Assembly (NCBI GenBank): GCA_003460745.1
Contig: QTVU01000002.1
Span: 85,286-149,285, forward strand
DNA length: 64,000 nucleotides
Direction: 5' to 3'
Source of the DNA: Firmicutes bacterium AM55-24TS
GTDB taxonomy: Bacteria; Bacillota; Clostridia; UBA1381
Part shown: in pieces, positions 1-8,810 of the stretch
Numbering within the stretch: the first letter of the stretch is position 1
Layout of the letters: the number at the start of each line of letters is the position of its first letter
Made by a program: the position numbers and the translations under genes
Notes under the pieces: model-generated
Told to the model about the DNA's origin: nothing
The model's input: only the letters and a program-made list of their open reading frames with translations
Database searches by the model: none

Positions 1-2
1 GT

Positions 3-2264
3 TGGTGGTATGAGGGAGCAGGCATATACCGTCACGTCAATCTGTACAAGAAAAACAAGTTACATATCGCACATTGGGGTGTGTTTGTTCACCCTATAAG
101 AAAAACAGTTGACGTATGGGACGCGGCTACAGATACAACGATTGAAAATTCATCATATGAAAACAAAAATTTCAGATTGAAAACATATATACTCGACAAA
201 GAAGATAATATTGTCGGCAAAGATGAAAAAGAATTCTCGGTTGCCGGCGGCAGTAAAATCGAAGTCAATCAAAGTATTTTGACATACAGCCCGCTTTTAT
301 GGGATATTGACGCGTCTAACCTATACACAATGGTCAGTGAACTTTATGAAAACGACAGTCTTGTCGACAGTCAAAAAAACACATTCGGTTTCCGTACAAT
401 CGCTATTAACAAAGATAAAGGATTCTTCCTTAACGGCAGACACGTTCCGCTGTACGGCACTTGCAACCATCAAGACCACGCAGGTGTCGGTGTTGCCGTT
501 CCTGACAGCGTGAACGAATACAGAATTAAGCTTTTAAAAGAAATGGGTTCAAATGCGTACCGTTGCGCTCACGGCAACCCTAATCCAGAAATACTCGATT
601 ATTGTGACAAATACGGTATTCTTGTCATGGACGAAAACCGTAACTTTAATTCAAGTGCCGACGGTATCAAGCAAGTGCAGGATATGGTTATGCGTGACCG
701 CAACCACCCGTCTGTTGTTATGTACTCACTGTTTAACGAAGAACCGCTTCAAGGCACTCCGACAGGCAGAAAGCTTGCCGAAAGACTTCAATGCGAAATA
801 AAAAAACTTGACGCCACTCGTTTTCTTTTGGGTGCTATGAATACAGGCGTCACAACCGACGGCGGTGCTTGTGACATTCTTGATATGACAGGCTTTAACT
901 ACATAACTCATACTTACGATGATTTCAGAGAAAAGTACCCGAATATGCCTATGCTCGGCAGTGAAAACGACAGTGCTTTTCAAACTCGCGGTGTTTACAA
1001 GACCGACCACAGCAAGAATATTATCGACTGTTACGACAGTGAAGCCGCTCCTTGGGGCAATACATATCGTGACGGTTTCAAGCAAGTCGATATTCGTCCT
1101 CACATTATGGGACTTTTCATATGGACAGGCTTTGACTATCGCGGTGAGCCGACTCCGTTTGAATGGCCGTCAATCGGTACTCAATTCGGCATCATGGATA
1201 CTTGCGGTTTCAAAAAAGACGCTTTTTATCTTAACAAAGCATTCTTTACAGATGAGCCGATGATTCATATTCTTCCCCACTGGAATTTTGCGGACGGTGA
1301 AGAAGTGCGTGTTATGACGCACACTAATTGCAGTGAGGCTGAACTTTTCTTAAACGGCAAATCGCTCGGCAAAAAGAACATTGATAAGTACGATATGGCG
1401 GATTGGTTTGTTCCGTTTGAAAAAGGTACTCTTAAAATGGTTGGATATATTGACGGTAAGGAAGTATGCAGTGACAAGGTTTCAACTGCAAATACAGCTA
1501 AGAAAATCGTTATCACTCCGCAAAATGAATTTGTATATGACAGTTGCGATGACGCAGTAATATTTAATATTTCAGTTGTTGACGAAAACGATATAAGTGT
1601 ACCAACCGCCGATAATCTTATAAAATTCACTGTCGACGGCGGCGAAATAATCGGTGTCGGAAACGGCGATCCTAATTCTCACGAAGCCGACAAAGCCGAA
1701 GAAAGACACCTGTTTAACGGTTTGTGTCAAGTAATAGTTAAGCAATCGGACGGTGCGGAAAATGTTACCGTTACCGCAACATCAGACGGGCTTGAAAGTG
1801 CGACAGCTACTGTTAAATCGGTTGCAAGTGAAAATAAAAAGATATTTATTCCGTCAGTGAATGAAAAATATATTGCAAAATGGCGTCAAGCGGTTGATTT
1901 ATCAGAAACACGACCTGATCCGAATGTTAAAATTGAGGACCACGATATGAATACTTGGGGTATCGTGTCGGTTGGCAGCGGATACGACGATAAATTTAAA
2001 AACATAACCGGATACGGACTTTACAAAACTACCGTTAATATTAATGAAAACGATAATTTCATTGTGTTCAGAGAACTTACAGGCAATGAAGTTGAAGTTT
2101 TCGTAAACGGCGAGCAGAAATTCAAAGGCGATTGCCAATGGGGACGTAAAGTTGAAATAAATGTTTCTGACGTAAACGGTGATACCGATATTGCCGTTAT
2201 TATAAACAGCACAAAAGCAGACAGCAACGGTGGTATTTCAAAGCCTATTGTTATTACAGACTAA
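3..2264 (+). CDS. Glycoside hydrolase family 2 protein (beta-galactosidase-like), 5' end missing
   Basis: The frame is already open at the left edge (residues WWYEGAGIYRHV precede the first internal GTG at 81), so the gene starts outside the window and only the C-terminal ~753 residues are present. The visible order is: end of the sugar-binding jelly roll, immunoglobulin-like domain, then the TIM barrel with general acid NE in SLFNEEP (Glu codon near 738) and the nucleophile Glu in MLGSEND (near 963). These are followed by a DUF4982-like segment, an Ig-like domain with the GVGNGDPNSHE signature, and a C-terminal beta-sandwich. This layout is typical of gut GH2 enzymes acting on beta-galactosides or beta-glucuronides of plant or host glycans; the exact substrate cannot be told. 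Both catalytic glutamates are present. Any signal peptide would lie upstream of the window. Confidence 0.93.
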   Translation, partial: WWYEGAGIYRHVNLYKKNKLHIAHWGVFVHPIRKTVDVWDAATDTTIENSSYENKNFRLKTYILDKEDNIVGKDEKEFSVAGGSKIEVNQSILTYSPLLWDIDASNLYTMVSELYENDSLVDSQKNTFGFRTIAINKDKGFFLNGRHVPLYGTCNHQDHAGVGVAVPDSVNEYRIKLLKEMGSNAYRCAHGNPNPEILDYCDKYGILVMDENRNFNSSADGIKQVQDMVMRDRNHPSVVMYSLFNEEPLQGTPTGRKLAERLQCEIKKLDATRFLLGAMNTGVTTDGGACDILDMTGFNYITHTYDDFREKYPNMPMLGSENDSAFQTRGVYKTDHSKNIIDCYDSEAAPWGNTYRDGFKQVDIRPHIMGLFIWTGFDYRGEPTPFEWPSIGTQFGIMDTCGFKKDAFYLNKAFFTDEPMIHILPHWNFADGEEVRVMTHTNCSEAELFLNGKSLGKKNIDKYDMADWFVPFEKGTLKMVGYIDGKEVCSDKVSTANTAKKIVITPQNEFVYDSCDDAVIFNISVVDENDISVPTADNLIKFTVDGGEIIGVGNGDPNSHEADKAEERHLFNGLCQVIVKQSDGAENVTVTATSDGLESATATVKSVASENKKIFIPSVNEKYIAKWRQAVDLSETRPDPNVKIEDHDMNTWGIVSVGSGYDDKFKNITGYGLYKTTVNINENDNFIVFRELTGNEVEVFVNGEQKFKGDCQWGRKVEINVSDVNGDTDIAVIINSTKADSNGGISKPIVITD

Positions 2265-2271
2265 TATAAAT

Positions 2272-2299
2272 GAGCCTGTCGACATTTGTCGACAGGCTC
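2272..2299 (+). terminator. Rho-independent terminator after the GH2 gene
   Basis: A perfect 12-bp stem (gagcctgtcgac / gtcgacaggctc) with a 4-nt loop is followed by tgcttttttg. It separates the GH2 gene from the convergent GNAT gene. Its GTCGACAG core is shared with other hairpins and a repeat in this window. Confidence 0.85.
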
Positions 2300-2315
2300 T
2301 GCTTTTTTGTTGCTA

Positions 2316-2783
2316 TTACAAAATCATTTCCATAGTTGTTTTTTGAGGTTTCAAGCCTTGTCTTTCATAGAATTTTTGAGCAGACTCATTACAGCTCCAA
2401 ACATTTAACGTCAAGTTATAACAGCCGATTTTCTTTGCATACTTCTTAACATAATCATAAATGACAGTACCAATGTGTTTATCTCTCATATTTTCATCAA
2501 CGCACAAATCATCTATATACAAATTCTTCATATCTGTCAAAACGTTATCATCTTTACGGTCGGTTATCACGCAAAATGCGTAACCCATAACAACTCCGTC
2601 ATCTTCTGCAACGAATATCGGACGGTTGTCGTCTTTTACGATTTCAACAAGCTCGTCATTTTTATACTTACGGCAATTTGCCTTGAACAAATCAGGTCTG
2701 CCATAGTGGTGTACCATAGCTACCTGCAATAACAATTCGTTTATTTTCTCAATATCTTTTATTTCTGCTCTGCGTACCAACAT
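2316..2783 (-). CDS. GNAT family N-acetyltransferase
   Basis: A 155-residue single-domain protein of the GCN5-related acetyltransferase fold, which transfers an acetyl group from acetyl-CoA to an amine. The N-terminal strand MLVRRAEIKDIEKINELL and the central region LYIDDLCVDENMRDKHIGTVIYDYV (motif A, acetyl-CoA pyrophosphate loop, with a degenerate R-x-x-G/A-hIG) are clear. The C-terminal NVWSCNESAQKFYERQGLKPQ (motif B) is also typical. The substrate is unknown. It stands alone, convergent with the GH2 gene and downstream of the mgtE terminator, so it is probably transcribed separately or by readthrough from mgtE. Confidence 0.88.
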   Translation of the reverse strand: MLVRRAEIKDIEKINELLLQVAMVHHYGRPDLFKANCRKYKNDELVEIVKDDNRPIFVAEDDGVVMGYAFCVITDRKDDNVLTDMKNLYIDDLCVDENMRDKHIGTVIYDYVKKYAKKIGCYNLTLNVWSCNESAQKFYERQGLKPQKTTMEMIL

Positions 2784-2813
2784 AATTTTTCCTTCTACTT
2801 TTTTCTATTAAAT

Positions 2814-2835
2814 AAAGAGTGCATAGGCACTCTTT
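2814..2835 (-). terminator. Terminator after mgtE
   Basis: A 9-bp stem aaagagtgc / gcactcttt with a 4-nt loop lies 5 nt past the mgtE stop. The downstream tract on the minus strand is U-rich but interrupted (tttatttaat), so termination may be partial. Confidence 0.6.
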
Positions 2836-2839
2836 ATAA

Positions 2840-4222
2840 TTACAAAATTCCAATATGTGAAAACACTATCGTTGCAATATTAAAATACAAGAACAGCGAA
2901 CAACAGTCCACTATTGTTGTTATAAGCGGTGTCGCCATAATCGCCGGGTCAAGTCGGCATTTTTTTGCAAGCATAGGCAACATTGAACCTATAACCTTTG
3001 ACAAAATAACTGTTGCGATAATTGACAATGCAATCGTCAGTGCAAGCATAAACGGATAATCGCATTTATGCTGATACATTATATAAATTCGCACACCGTT
3101 TACCACCGCCAATACCGAACTGACTATAATAGAAATTCTAAATTCCTTGAACACCACTTTAAAAAAGTCCGAAAAATGAATTTCATCAAGTGCAATACCT
3201 CTGATTATAAGAGTAGAACTTTGTGCGCCGCAGTTACCGCCGGTATCCATTATCATAGGCATAAACGAAACCAAAAGCGGTACTGCCGCAAATGCGGCCT
3301 CGTACCTATTCGTTATAATCTGTGTAATCGTTGCACTTATCATAAGTATCAAAAGCCATACGATACGGCTTTTTGCGTGTTTAAAAATACCTGTTCTGAA
3401 ATACGATTCCTCATTCGGTGCAATAGCCGCCATTTTTGAGAAGTCCTCTGTATTTTCATCTTGAATGACGTCCATAGCGTCGTCAAATGTAACGATACCG
3501 ACAAGTCGATTATCCTTATCCACAACCGGTAATGCAAGAAAATCGTACTTTCTGAACATATGTCCGACAATTTCCTTATCTTCAAGCGTATCAACGCTTA
3601 TAATATGCGTTTCCATAATATCGGCAATCTTATCGTCCTCATCAGCCATAAACAAATCCTTTACAGTGATTACACCGATAAGTTTTCTGTTTTCGGTCAC
3701 ATAACAAGTATAAATAGTTTCCTTATTCACACCGACTTTACGAATTTTTTCAAAAGCTTCCGATACCGTCATATCCTTATGCAGACTGACATATTCTATT
3801 GTCATTATACTTCCGGCACTGTCCTTCGGATAACGCAGAATTTCATTAATCGCCTTACGCTCGCCCGTTGTTGAGTTTTTCAAAATTCTCGAAACAACGT
3901 TCGCCGGCATTTCTTCGATTATATCAACAGTATCATCAATAAAAGATTCATCAAGAATATCTCTGATTTCTTTATCGGAAAACATCTGTATAAGATGGCT
4001 CTGCATATCGCTGTTCATATGCGCAAATGTTTCAGCCGCCAAATCCTTTGGCAAAAGTCTGAACAAAATCATAAATTCAGTCTTTTCACCGAACACTTCA
4101 CCGAACAGTTCGTCAAACAACACCGCAAGGTCTGCGGCATTCTCATCTTTCACAATATTTTTTACTTCAAAAAATTTTTTCTCTTTCAAAAGACGGTCTA
4201 TTTTATTCAGCAAATCTTGCAT
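2840..4222 (-). CDS. mgtE: Magnesium transporter MgtE
   Basis: A 460-residue Mg2+ channel of the MgtE family in the cytoplasmic membrane. The order is an N-terminal superhelical domain (about 1-130, with repeats such as DLAAETFAHMNSD), a CBS pair (about 135-255, YPKDSAGSIMTIEYVSL ... LPVVDKDNRLVGIVTFDDAMDV) that senses cytosolic Mg2+, then five membrane segments. The pore signature PMIMDTGGNCGAQSS and the C-terminal PLITTIVDCCSLF are intact. The start has a GGGGG SD element. It is the last gene of the gltX-to-mgtE run, 43 bp after wecB. No Mg2+ riboswitch fits in that gap, so transcriptional Mg2+ control at this position is unlikely. Confidence 0.95.
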   Translation of the reverse strand: MQDLLNKIDRLLKEKKFFEVKNIVKDENAADLAVLFDELFGEVFGEKTEFMILFRLLPKDLAAETFAHMNSDMQSHLIQMFSDKEIRDILDESFIDDTVDIIEEMPANVVSRILKNSTTGERKAINEILRYPKDSAGSIMTIEYVSLHKDMTVSEAFEKIRKVGVNKETIYTCYVTENRKLIGVITVKDLFMADEDDKIADIMETHIISVDTLEDKEIVGHMFRKYDFLALPVVDKDNRLVGIVTFDDAMDVIQDENTEDFSKMAAIAPNEESYFRTGIFKHAKSRIVWLLILMISATITQIITNRYEAAFAAVPLLVSFMPMIMDTGGNCGAQSSTLIIRGIALDEIHFSDFFKVVFKEFRISIIVSSVLAVVNGVRIYIMYQHKCDYPFMLALTIALSIIATVILSKVIGSMLPMLAKKCRLDPAIMATPLITTIVDCCSLFLYFNIATIVFSHIGIL

Positions 4223-4265
4223 TGGGGTACCCCCTATCTTATATGAAATTTTCCCATTCTCATAT

Positions 4266-5420
4266 TTATTTTACTGAAAAGTTCTCAGGACGTTTGTCAC
4301 TATAACCAAATGCGTAAAGAATAGCTTCAACAGTTCTTCTTGACGCTTCACCGTCACCGTAAGGGTTAGCAGCGTGTGCCATTTTATTATACGCATCTTC
4401 ACTGTCAAGCAATTCCTTTGCAAGACGAACAATATCGTCCTTTTCAACACCTGCTATTTTAACCGTGCCTGCCGCAACAGCCTCAGGACGTTCGGTTTCT
4501 TTTCTAAGTACCAAAACAGGCTTTGCAAGTGCCGGTGCTTCTTCCTGTATTCCGCCACTGTCTGTCATAACCATAAACGAACGCGACATAGCATTATGAA
4601 GTTCCTCAACGTCAAGAGGATCAATAAGATGCACTCTGTCCATATCGCCGAGAATACCGAATGCAGTTTCACGAACAGCCGGATTTAGATGAACAGGATA
4701 TACAAGTTCAACATCTTCATATTCCGTAACAATCTGCTTTAACGCATTACAGATATTTTCAAGCGGTTTACCAAGATTTTCACGTCTGTGAGCAGTTACA
4801 ATAATTACTCTCTTATTGTCAAAATCAAGGTTGTTAAGGCACTCATCCTTGAACTTATAATCATCACGGACAGTTGTTTTAAGTGCGTCAATAACCGTAT
4901 TACCGGTTATATAAATAATATCGTCCGAAACATTTTCTTTAAGTAAATTCTTTCTGTTTTGCTCTGTCGGTGAGAAATTAAGATCGGCAATTCTGCCTGT
5001 AAGCTGTCTGTTCATTTCTTCAGGGAACGGAGAATATTTATCGTATGTTCTTAGACCTGCCTCAACGTGTCCGACCTTGACTTGATTATAAAAAGCCGCA
5101 AGTGCCGCAACGAAACTTGTTGATGTGTCGCCGTGTACAAGCACAATATCAGGCTGTTCCTTTTTAATAACTTCGTCAAGACCTTCCAAAACTCTTGTTG
5201 TTATTCCGATAAGACTCTGTCTTGTCTTCATAATATCAAGGTCATAATCAGGTGTTATGCCGAATATTTCAAGAACTTGGTCAAGCATTTGTCTATGCTG
5301 TGCCGTTACACATACGATTGATTCAATATTGTCATATTTTTTCAGTTCAAGTGCAAGCGGAGCCATTTTGATTGCCTCAGGTCTTGTACCGAAAACTGTC
5401 ATAACCTTTAACTTTTTCAC
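4266..5420 (-). CDS. wecB: UDP-N-acetylglucosamine 2-epimerase (non-hydrolysing)
   Basis: A 384-residue enzyme interconverting UDP-GlcNAc and UDP-ManNAc in the cytosol, supplying ManNAc for teichoic-acid linkage units or other wall and capsule polymers. The family signature is complete: TVFGTRPEAIKMAPLALEL at the start, VHGDTSTSFVAALAAFY, GHVEAGLRTYDKYSPFPEE (catalytic Asp/Glu region), VTAHRREN, and TDSGGIQEEAP for UDP binding. It follows tagO by 16 bp, so TagO (GlcNAc-1-P loading onto undecaprenyl phosphate) and this enzyme probably act together at the first steps of a wall-polymer pathway. The later genes of that pathway are not in the window. The Gram-positive name would be mnaA. Confidence 0.95.
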   Translation of the reverse strand: MKKLKVMTVFGTRPEAIKMAPLALELKKYDNIESIVCVTAQHRQMLDQVLEIFGITPDYDLDIMKTRQSLIGITTRVLEGLDEVIKKEQPDIVLVHGDTSTSFVAALAAFYNQVKVGHVEAGLRTYDKYSPFPEEMNRQLTGRIADLNFSPTEQNRKNLLKENVSDDIIYITGNTVIDALKTTVRDDYKFKDECLNNLDFDNKRVIIVTAHRRENLGKPLENICNALKQIVTEYEDVELVYPVHLNPAVRETAFGILGDMDRVHLIDPLDVEELHNAMSRSFMVMTDSGGIQEEAPALAKPVLVLRKETERPEAVAAGTVKIAGVEKDDIVRLAKELLDSEDAYNKMAHAANPYGDGEASRRTVEAILYAFGYSDKRPENFSVK

Positions 5421-5436
5421 TTTTCTCTATCCTTTC

Positions 5437-6567
5437 CTACTTATCCTCATTACCTTTTTTATCGGAAACTTCTTCAACTTCAATATCATTATCATCAGTC
5501 AAATTTCTGTTATCCTGATGTTGATGTACATAACTGTTCTTTCCAAGCATACTTCCAATCAAAAGAAGTATAAGCACGCATATTACAAGTAGCAATGCTC
5601 TGAGTACGCCGCTTTCAGCCAAAAGTACAGCCGTTATTCCGAGCACACCGCTTATTGCGTACAATATAAATACGGTTTGTTTCTGGGAAAATCCCATATC
5701 CACAAGTCTGTGGTGCAAGTGTCCTCTGTCCGCAGTCATCGGACTTTGTCCGCGCAATATACGTCTAATCATTGCAAACAATGCGTCAAACAACGGCAAT
5801 CCCAAAATCAAAAGCGGTACTGCAAACGATATTACCGCATAACTCTTGAACACACCTTGTATAGACAATGTTGCAAGCATAAATCCCAAGAATGTCGAGC
5901 CTGTATCACCCATAAATATTTTTGCCGGATTAAAGTTAAACGGCAAAAATCCGAAACACGAACCCATAAGTGCAATACCCAAAATTGCAATCGAATATTC
6001 ACCCACTCTTATCGATATAAATACAAGCGATATTGACATTATCGCCGACACGCCTGCCGCCAATCCGTCAAGGCCGTCAATAAAGTTTACCGCATTTGTT
6101 ATGAATACAATCCATATAACAGTAAGCGTTACCGAAAGCCATTCGGGAAGTACCCAATACGGATTGTCGCTTAGGAAATTCGGGTTTGTGAACACATCGA
6201 TTTTTATATCGCCTGCGAACACAACCACAAGTGCGGCAATAATCTGAATTACGAATTTCAGCTTAGCGGGCAGGTTTTTGCAGTCGTCTATAACGCCCAT
6301 AATGGCAATAATCGCCGCACCTGAGAGCGTTCCGTAAAGCTGTCGTGACGGCTGTGCAAAGCACAATGTCGCCACCGTAAATCCGAAAATAATTGCCAAA
6401 CCACCTATTCGCGGTGTAGGTTTTTTGTGCATTCTTCTGTTGTCTTTCGGTATGTCTATCGCTCCGATTTTAAAAGCAAATCGTCTTACCAAAGGAGTCG
6501 TTGCAAACGTAAATGCGAACGATACGATGAATGCAAATATCATAAATAAAACTTGTCGAGTTAACAT
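5437..6567 (-). CDS. tagO: Undecaprenyl-phosphate GlcNAc-1-phosphate transferase (TagO/WecA/MraY family)
   Basis: A polytopic enzyme of ~376 residues that starts wall teichoic acid or related polymer synthesis by moving GlcNAc-1-P from UDP-GlcNAc to undecaprenyl phosphate. Diagnostic motifs are GVIDDCKNLP (DDxx Mg2+ site), NAVNFIDGLDGLAAG, FMGDTGSTFLGF and the cytoplasmic HLHHRLVDMGFS, all intact; about ten membrane helices are visible. An in-frame ATG lies four codons earlier at 6579, but GGAGGG sits 4-5 nt before the ATG at 6567, so the later start is chosen. The SD lies inside the trpS stop region, suggesting translational coupling. The C-terminal charged tail (DNDIEVEEVSDKKGNEDK) is not conserved in the family. 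Confidence 0.94.
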   Translation of the reverse strand: MLTRQVLFMIFAFIVSFAFTFATTPLVRRFAFKIGAIDIPKDNRRMHKKPTPRIGGLAIIFGFTVATLCFAQPSRQLYGTLSGAAIIAIMGVIDDCKNLPAKLKFVIQIIAALVVVFAGDIKIDVFTNPNFLSDNPYWVLPEWLSVTLTVIWIVFITNAVNFIDGLDGLAAGVSAIMSISLVFISIRVGEYSIAILGIALMGSCFGFLPFNFNPAKIFMGDTGSTFLGFMLATLSIQGVFKSYAVISFAVPLLILGLPLFDALFAMIRRILRGQSPMTADRGHLHHRLVDMGFSQKQTVFILYAISGVLGITAVLLAESGVLRALLLVICVLILLLIGSMLGKNSYVHQHQDNRNLTDDNDIEVEEVSDKKGNEDK

Positions 6568-6578
6568 ATTACCCTCCA

Positions 6579-7580
6579 TTACAGCACAAAGCCGACTTTC
6601 TTATACACCTTTTTCAATGTTCTCTGTGAAATTCTCTTTGCACTGTCAGCACCTCTTTGACATATATCCATAAGGTACTGCTTATCGGCAATAAGTTTAT
6701 CATATTCATTTCTGATCGGGCGGATACATTCAACAACCGCCTCTGCAACGTCATTCTTAAAGTCACCGTAACCCTTACCGCTGTAATCCTTTACGATTGA
6801 CTCAATATTCCTGCCTGTTACGGCTGACATAATGCTCAAAAGGTTGTTAATTCCGGCTTTTGTCGGATCGTTTTCACGATATTCAATAACACCTTCACTG
6901 TCCGTTACCGCACTCTTTATCTTCTTGGCGATAACATTCATATCGTCCATCATTGAAATATATCCCTTAGGGTTAGGATCGGACTTTGACATCTTCTTTT
7001 CAGGCTCTTGCAAGCTCATTATCTTTGCACCCGACTTTGAAAGCATACCTTCGGGAATTTTGAATACATCACCGTAAAGCGAGTTAAATCTCTGTGCAAT
7101 GTCACGGCAAATTTCAATATGCTGCATTTGGTCCTTACCTACAGGCACATAGTCTGTTTGGTAAAGCAAAATATCTGCCGCCATAAGTACAGGATATGTA
7201 AACAATCCCGCATTGATGTTTTCAGCATGACGTGCAGACTTATCCTTAAACTGCGTCATTCTCTGCAATTCACCCATATATGTGTAACAGTTAAGTACCC
7301 AGCCAAGCTCTGCGTGTGCAGGGTTATGCGACTGAATAAACAAAATTGTTTCTTCCGGATTAATTCCGCAAGCGATGTACAAAGCAAGCACTTCAAGAGT
7401 TCTTCTTCTTATATCGGCAGGAGTTTGACGGACTGTAATTGTATGCAAGTCCATCATTGAATATATACAGTTATAATCTTTCTGTATATCAACCCAATTT
7501 TTTATCGCTCCCAAATAGTTTCCGAGTGTAAGATTTCCCGACGGTTGTACGCCTGAAAATATGATTTTCTTATCTTCCAT
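6579..7580 (-). CDS. trpS: Tryptophanyl-tRNA synthetase
   Basis: A class I aminoacyl-tRNA synthetase of 333 residues, the usual bacterial length, charging tRNA-Trp. The HIGH-type motif appears in GVQPSGNLTLGNYLGA, the KMSKS motif as KKMSKSDPN, and the dimer/substrate region TYPVLMAADILLYQ is present. It sits in a compact minus-strand run between the aminotransferase (20 bp upstream) and tagO (ends touching). No T-box leader fits in that gap, so its expression presumably follows the operon promoter near 12.2 kb. Confidence 0.97.
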   Translation of the reverse strand: MEDKKIIFSGVQPSGNLTLGNYLGAIKNWVDIQKDYNCIYSMMDLHTITVRQTPADIRRRTLEVLALYIACGINPEETILFIQSHNPAHAELGWVLNCYTYMGELQRMTQFKDKSARHAENINAGLFTYPVLMAADILLYQTDYVPVGKDQMQHIEICRDIAQRFNSLYGDVFKIPEGMLSKSGAKIMSLQEPEKKMSKSDPNPKGYISMMDDMNVIAKKIKSAVTDSEGVIEYRENDPTKAGINNLLSIMSAVTGRNIESIVKDYSGKGYGDFKNDVAEAVVECIRPIRNEYDKLIADKQYLMDICQRGADSAKRISQRTLKKVYKKVGFVL

Positions 7581-7600
7581 TATTATCTTCCTTTCACAGA

Positions 7601-8794
7601 TTAAAGCATTTCTGTCAAGACTTCTCCCAAACGTCTTACACCCTCTTCTATATTTTCAATAGTAGCCGATGAATAGTTAAGTCTGAACATATTTGACGGA
7701 GCATATATATCCGTTGCAAAATTTGAACCGGGTACGATAGCGACTTTCTTTTCAAGGCACTTATCGACAATCGGTGTAATATCTTCGATAGTAGGGCATT
7801 CGCACCATAGGAATATACCGCCCTCAGGCACTACCCACTTAACTTTACCCTGTGGGAAATATTTTTCCATTGCACTGACCATTGCGGCACATTTCTTTCC
7901 GTAAAGCTCTCTGTTCTTTGCAATGTACTTATCTATATCGTACTTCTTCATAAATTCCACACACATAAGCTGTGTAATCATCGGTGTATGTACGTCATTT
8001 ACCTGCTTTAGCATTTCAATCTTTTCCGCAAGCGGTGCAGGTGCTACAATGTATCCAAGACGCATACCCGGTGAAAGAATTTTTGAGAATGAGCCTGCAT
8101 AAACAACTCTGTCCTCTGTATCAAGCGACTTGATTGTCGGCACGTCCTCACCTGAAAAACGCAAGTCACCGTAAGGATTGTCCTCAAGGATTAGCACGTC
8201 ATACTTTGATGCGATTTCAAGCATACGCTTTCTCTTCTCAAGCGACATTGTACAGCCTGTCGGATTTTGGAATGTAGGAATTGTGTAAATCATCTTTACA
8301 CCGTCCGTATTCTTCAGAGTTTCTTCAAGCTCGTCCATATTCATACCGTCAGCCTCAACAGTAACGCCGACAAGTTCAGCCTCATATGTTCTGAACGCAT
8401 TAAGACTTCCTATAAAGCTTGGACTTTCAACGATAACCTTGTCACCCTTATTCAAAACAGCCTTTGCAGTAAGGTCGATACCTTGATTTGCACCTGTCAT
8501 AATAAGAATTTCATCATTTTCACCGACTGAATTAACTTTTTCCGCACGTTTTCTTGCACAGTCTTTCATTTTCGGATAGCCGTCTGTTGTACCGTACTGC
8601 AAAGCAAGAGTAGGGTTTGTCATAAGAATTTTGCCTGCAATTTTTGAAAGTTCGTCACCCGGGAACAATTCAGACGCAGGGTTTCCGCCTGCAAGTGAAA
8701 TAATCTCAGGATCAGCCATACGCTTGAACATTTCACGAATTGCACTGCCTTTCATCGTCTTAACTCTGTCAGCCATAAATTTTGTATATTCCAT
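7601..8794 (-). CDS. PLP-dependent aminotransferase, class I/II (LysN/AspC-like)
   Basis: A 397-residue fold-type I aminotransferase. The PLP Schiff-base lysine lies in YAGSFSKILSPGMRLGY, the cofactor Asp/Tyr region is LEDNPYGDLRF, and the carboxylate-binding Arg is in SNMFRLNYS. The N-terminal segment MKGSAIREMFKRMADPEIISLAGGNPA is typical of the family that includes 2-aminoadipate transaminase and the catalytic half of MocR regulators, but there is no N-terminal DNA-binding domain here. The amino donor and acceptor cannot be assigned. It is 16 bp from glnS and 20 bp from trpS, in an operon otherwise devoted to tRNA charging and the cell wall. Confidence 0.92.
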   Translation of the reverse strand: MEYTKFMADRVKTMKGSAIREMFKRMADPEIISLAGGNPASELFPGDELSKIAGKILMTNPTLALQYGTTDGYPKMKDCARKRAEKVNSVGENDEILIMTGANQGIDLTAKAVLNKGDKVIVESPSFIGSLNAFRTYEAELVGVTVEADGMNMDELEETLKNTDGVKMIYTIPTFQNPTGCTMSLEKRKRMLEIASKYDVLILEDNPYGDLRFSGEDVPTIKSLDTEDRVVYAGSFSKILSPGMRLGYIVAPAPLAEKIEMLKQVNDVHTPMITQLMCVEFMKKYDIDKYIAKNRELYGKKCAAMVSAMEKYFPQGKVKWVVPEGGIFLWCECPTIEDITPIVDKCLEKKVAIVPGSNFATDIYAPSNMFRLNYSSATIENIEEGVRRLGEVLTEML

Positions 8795-8810
8795 TTTTCA
8801 AAACTTCTTT

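Noticed and set aside
4223-4265. Mg2+-responsive M-box leader before mgtE
   Set aside because: Only 43 bp separate wecB and mgtE, far too short for an M-box.
7581-7600. T-box leader before trpS
   Set aside because: The intergenic gap is 20 bp, so no specifier-stem structure is possible.
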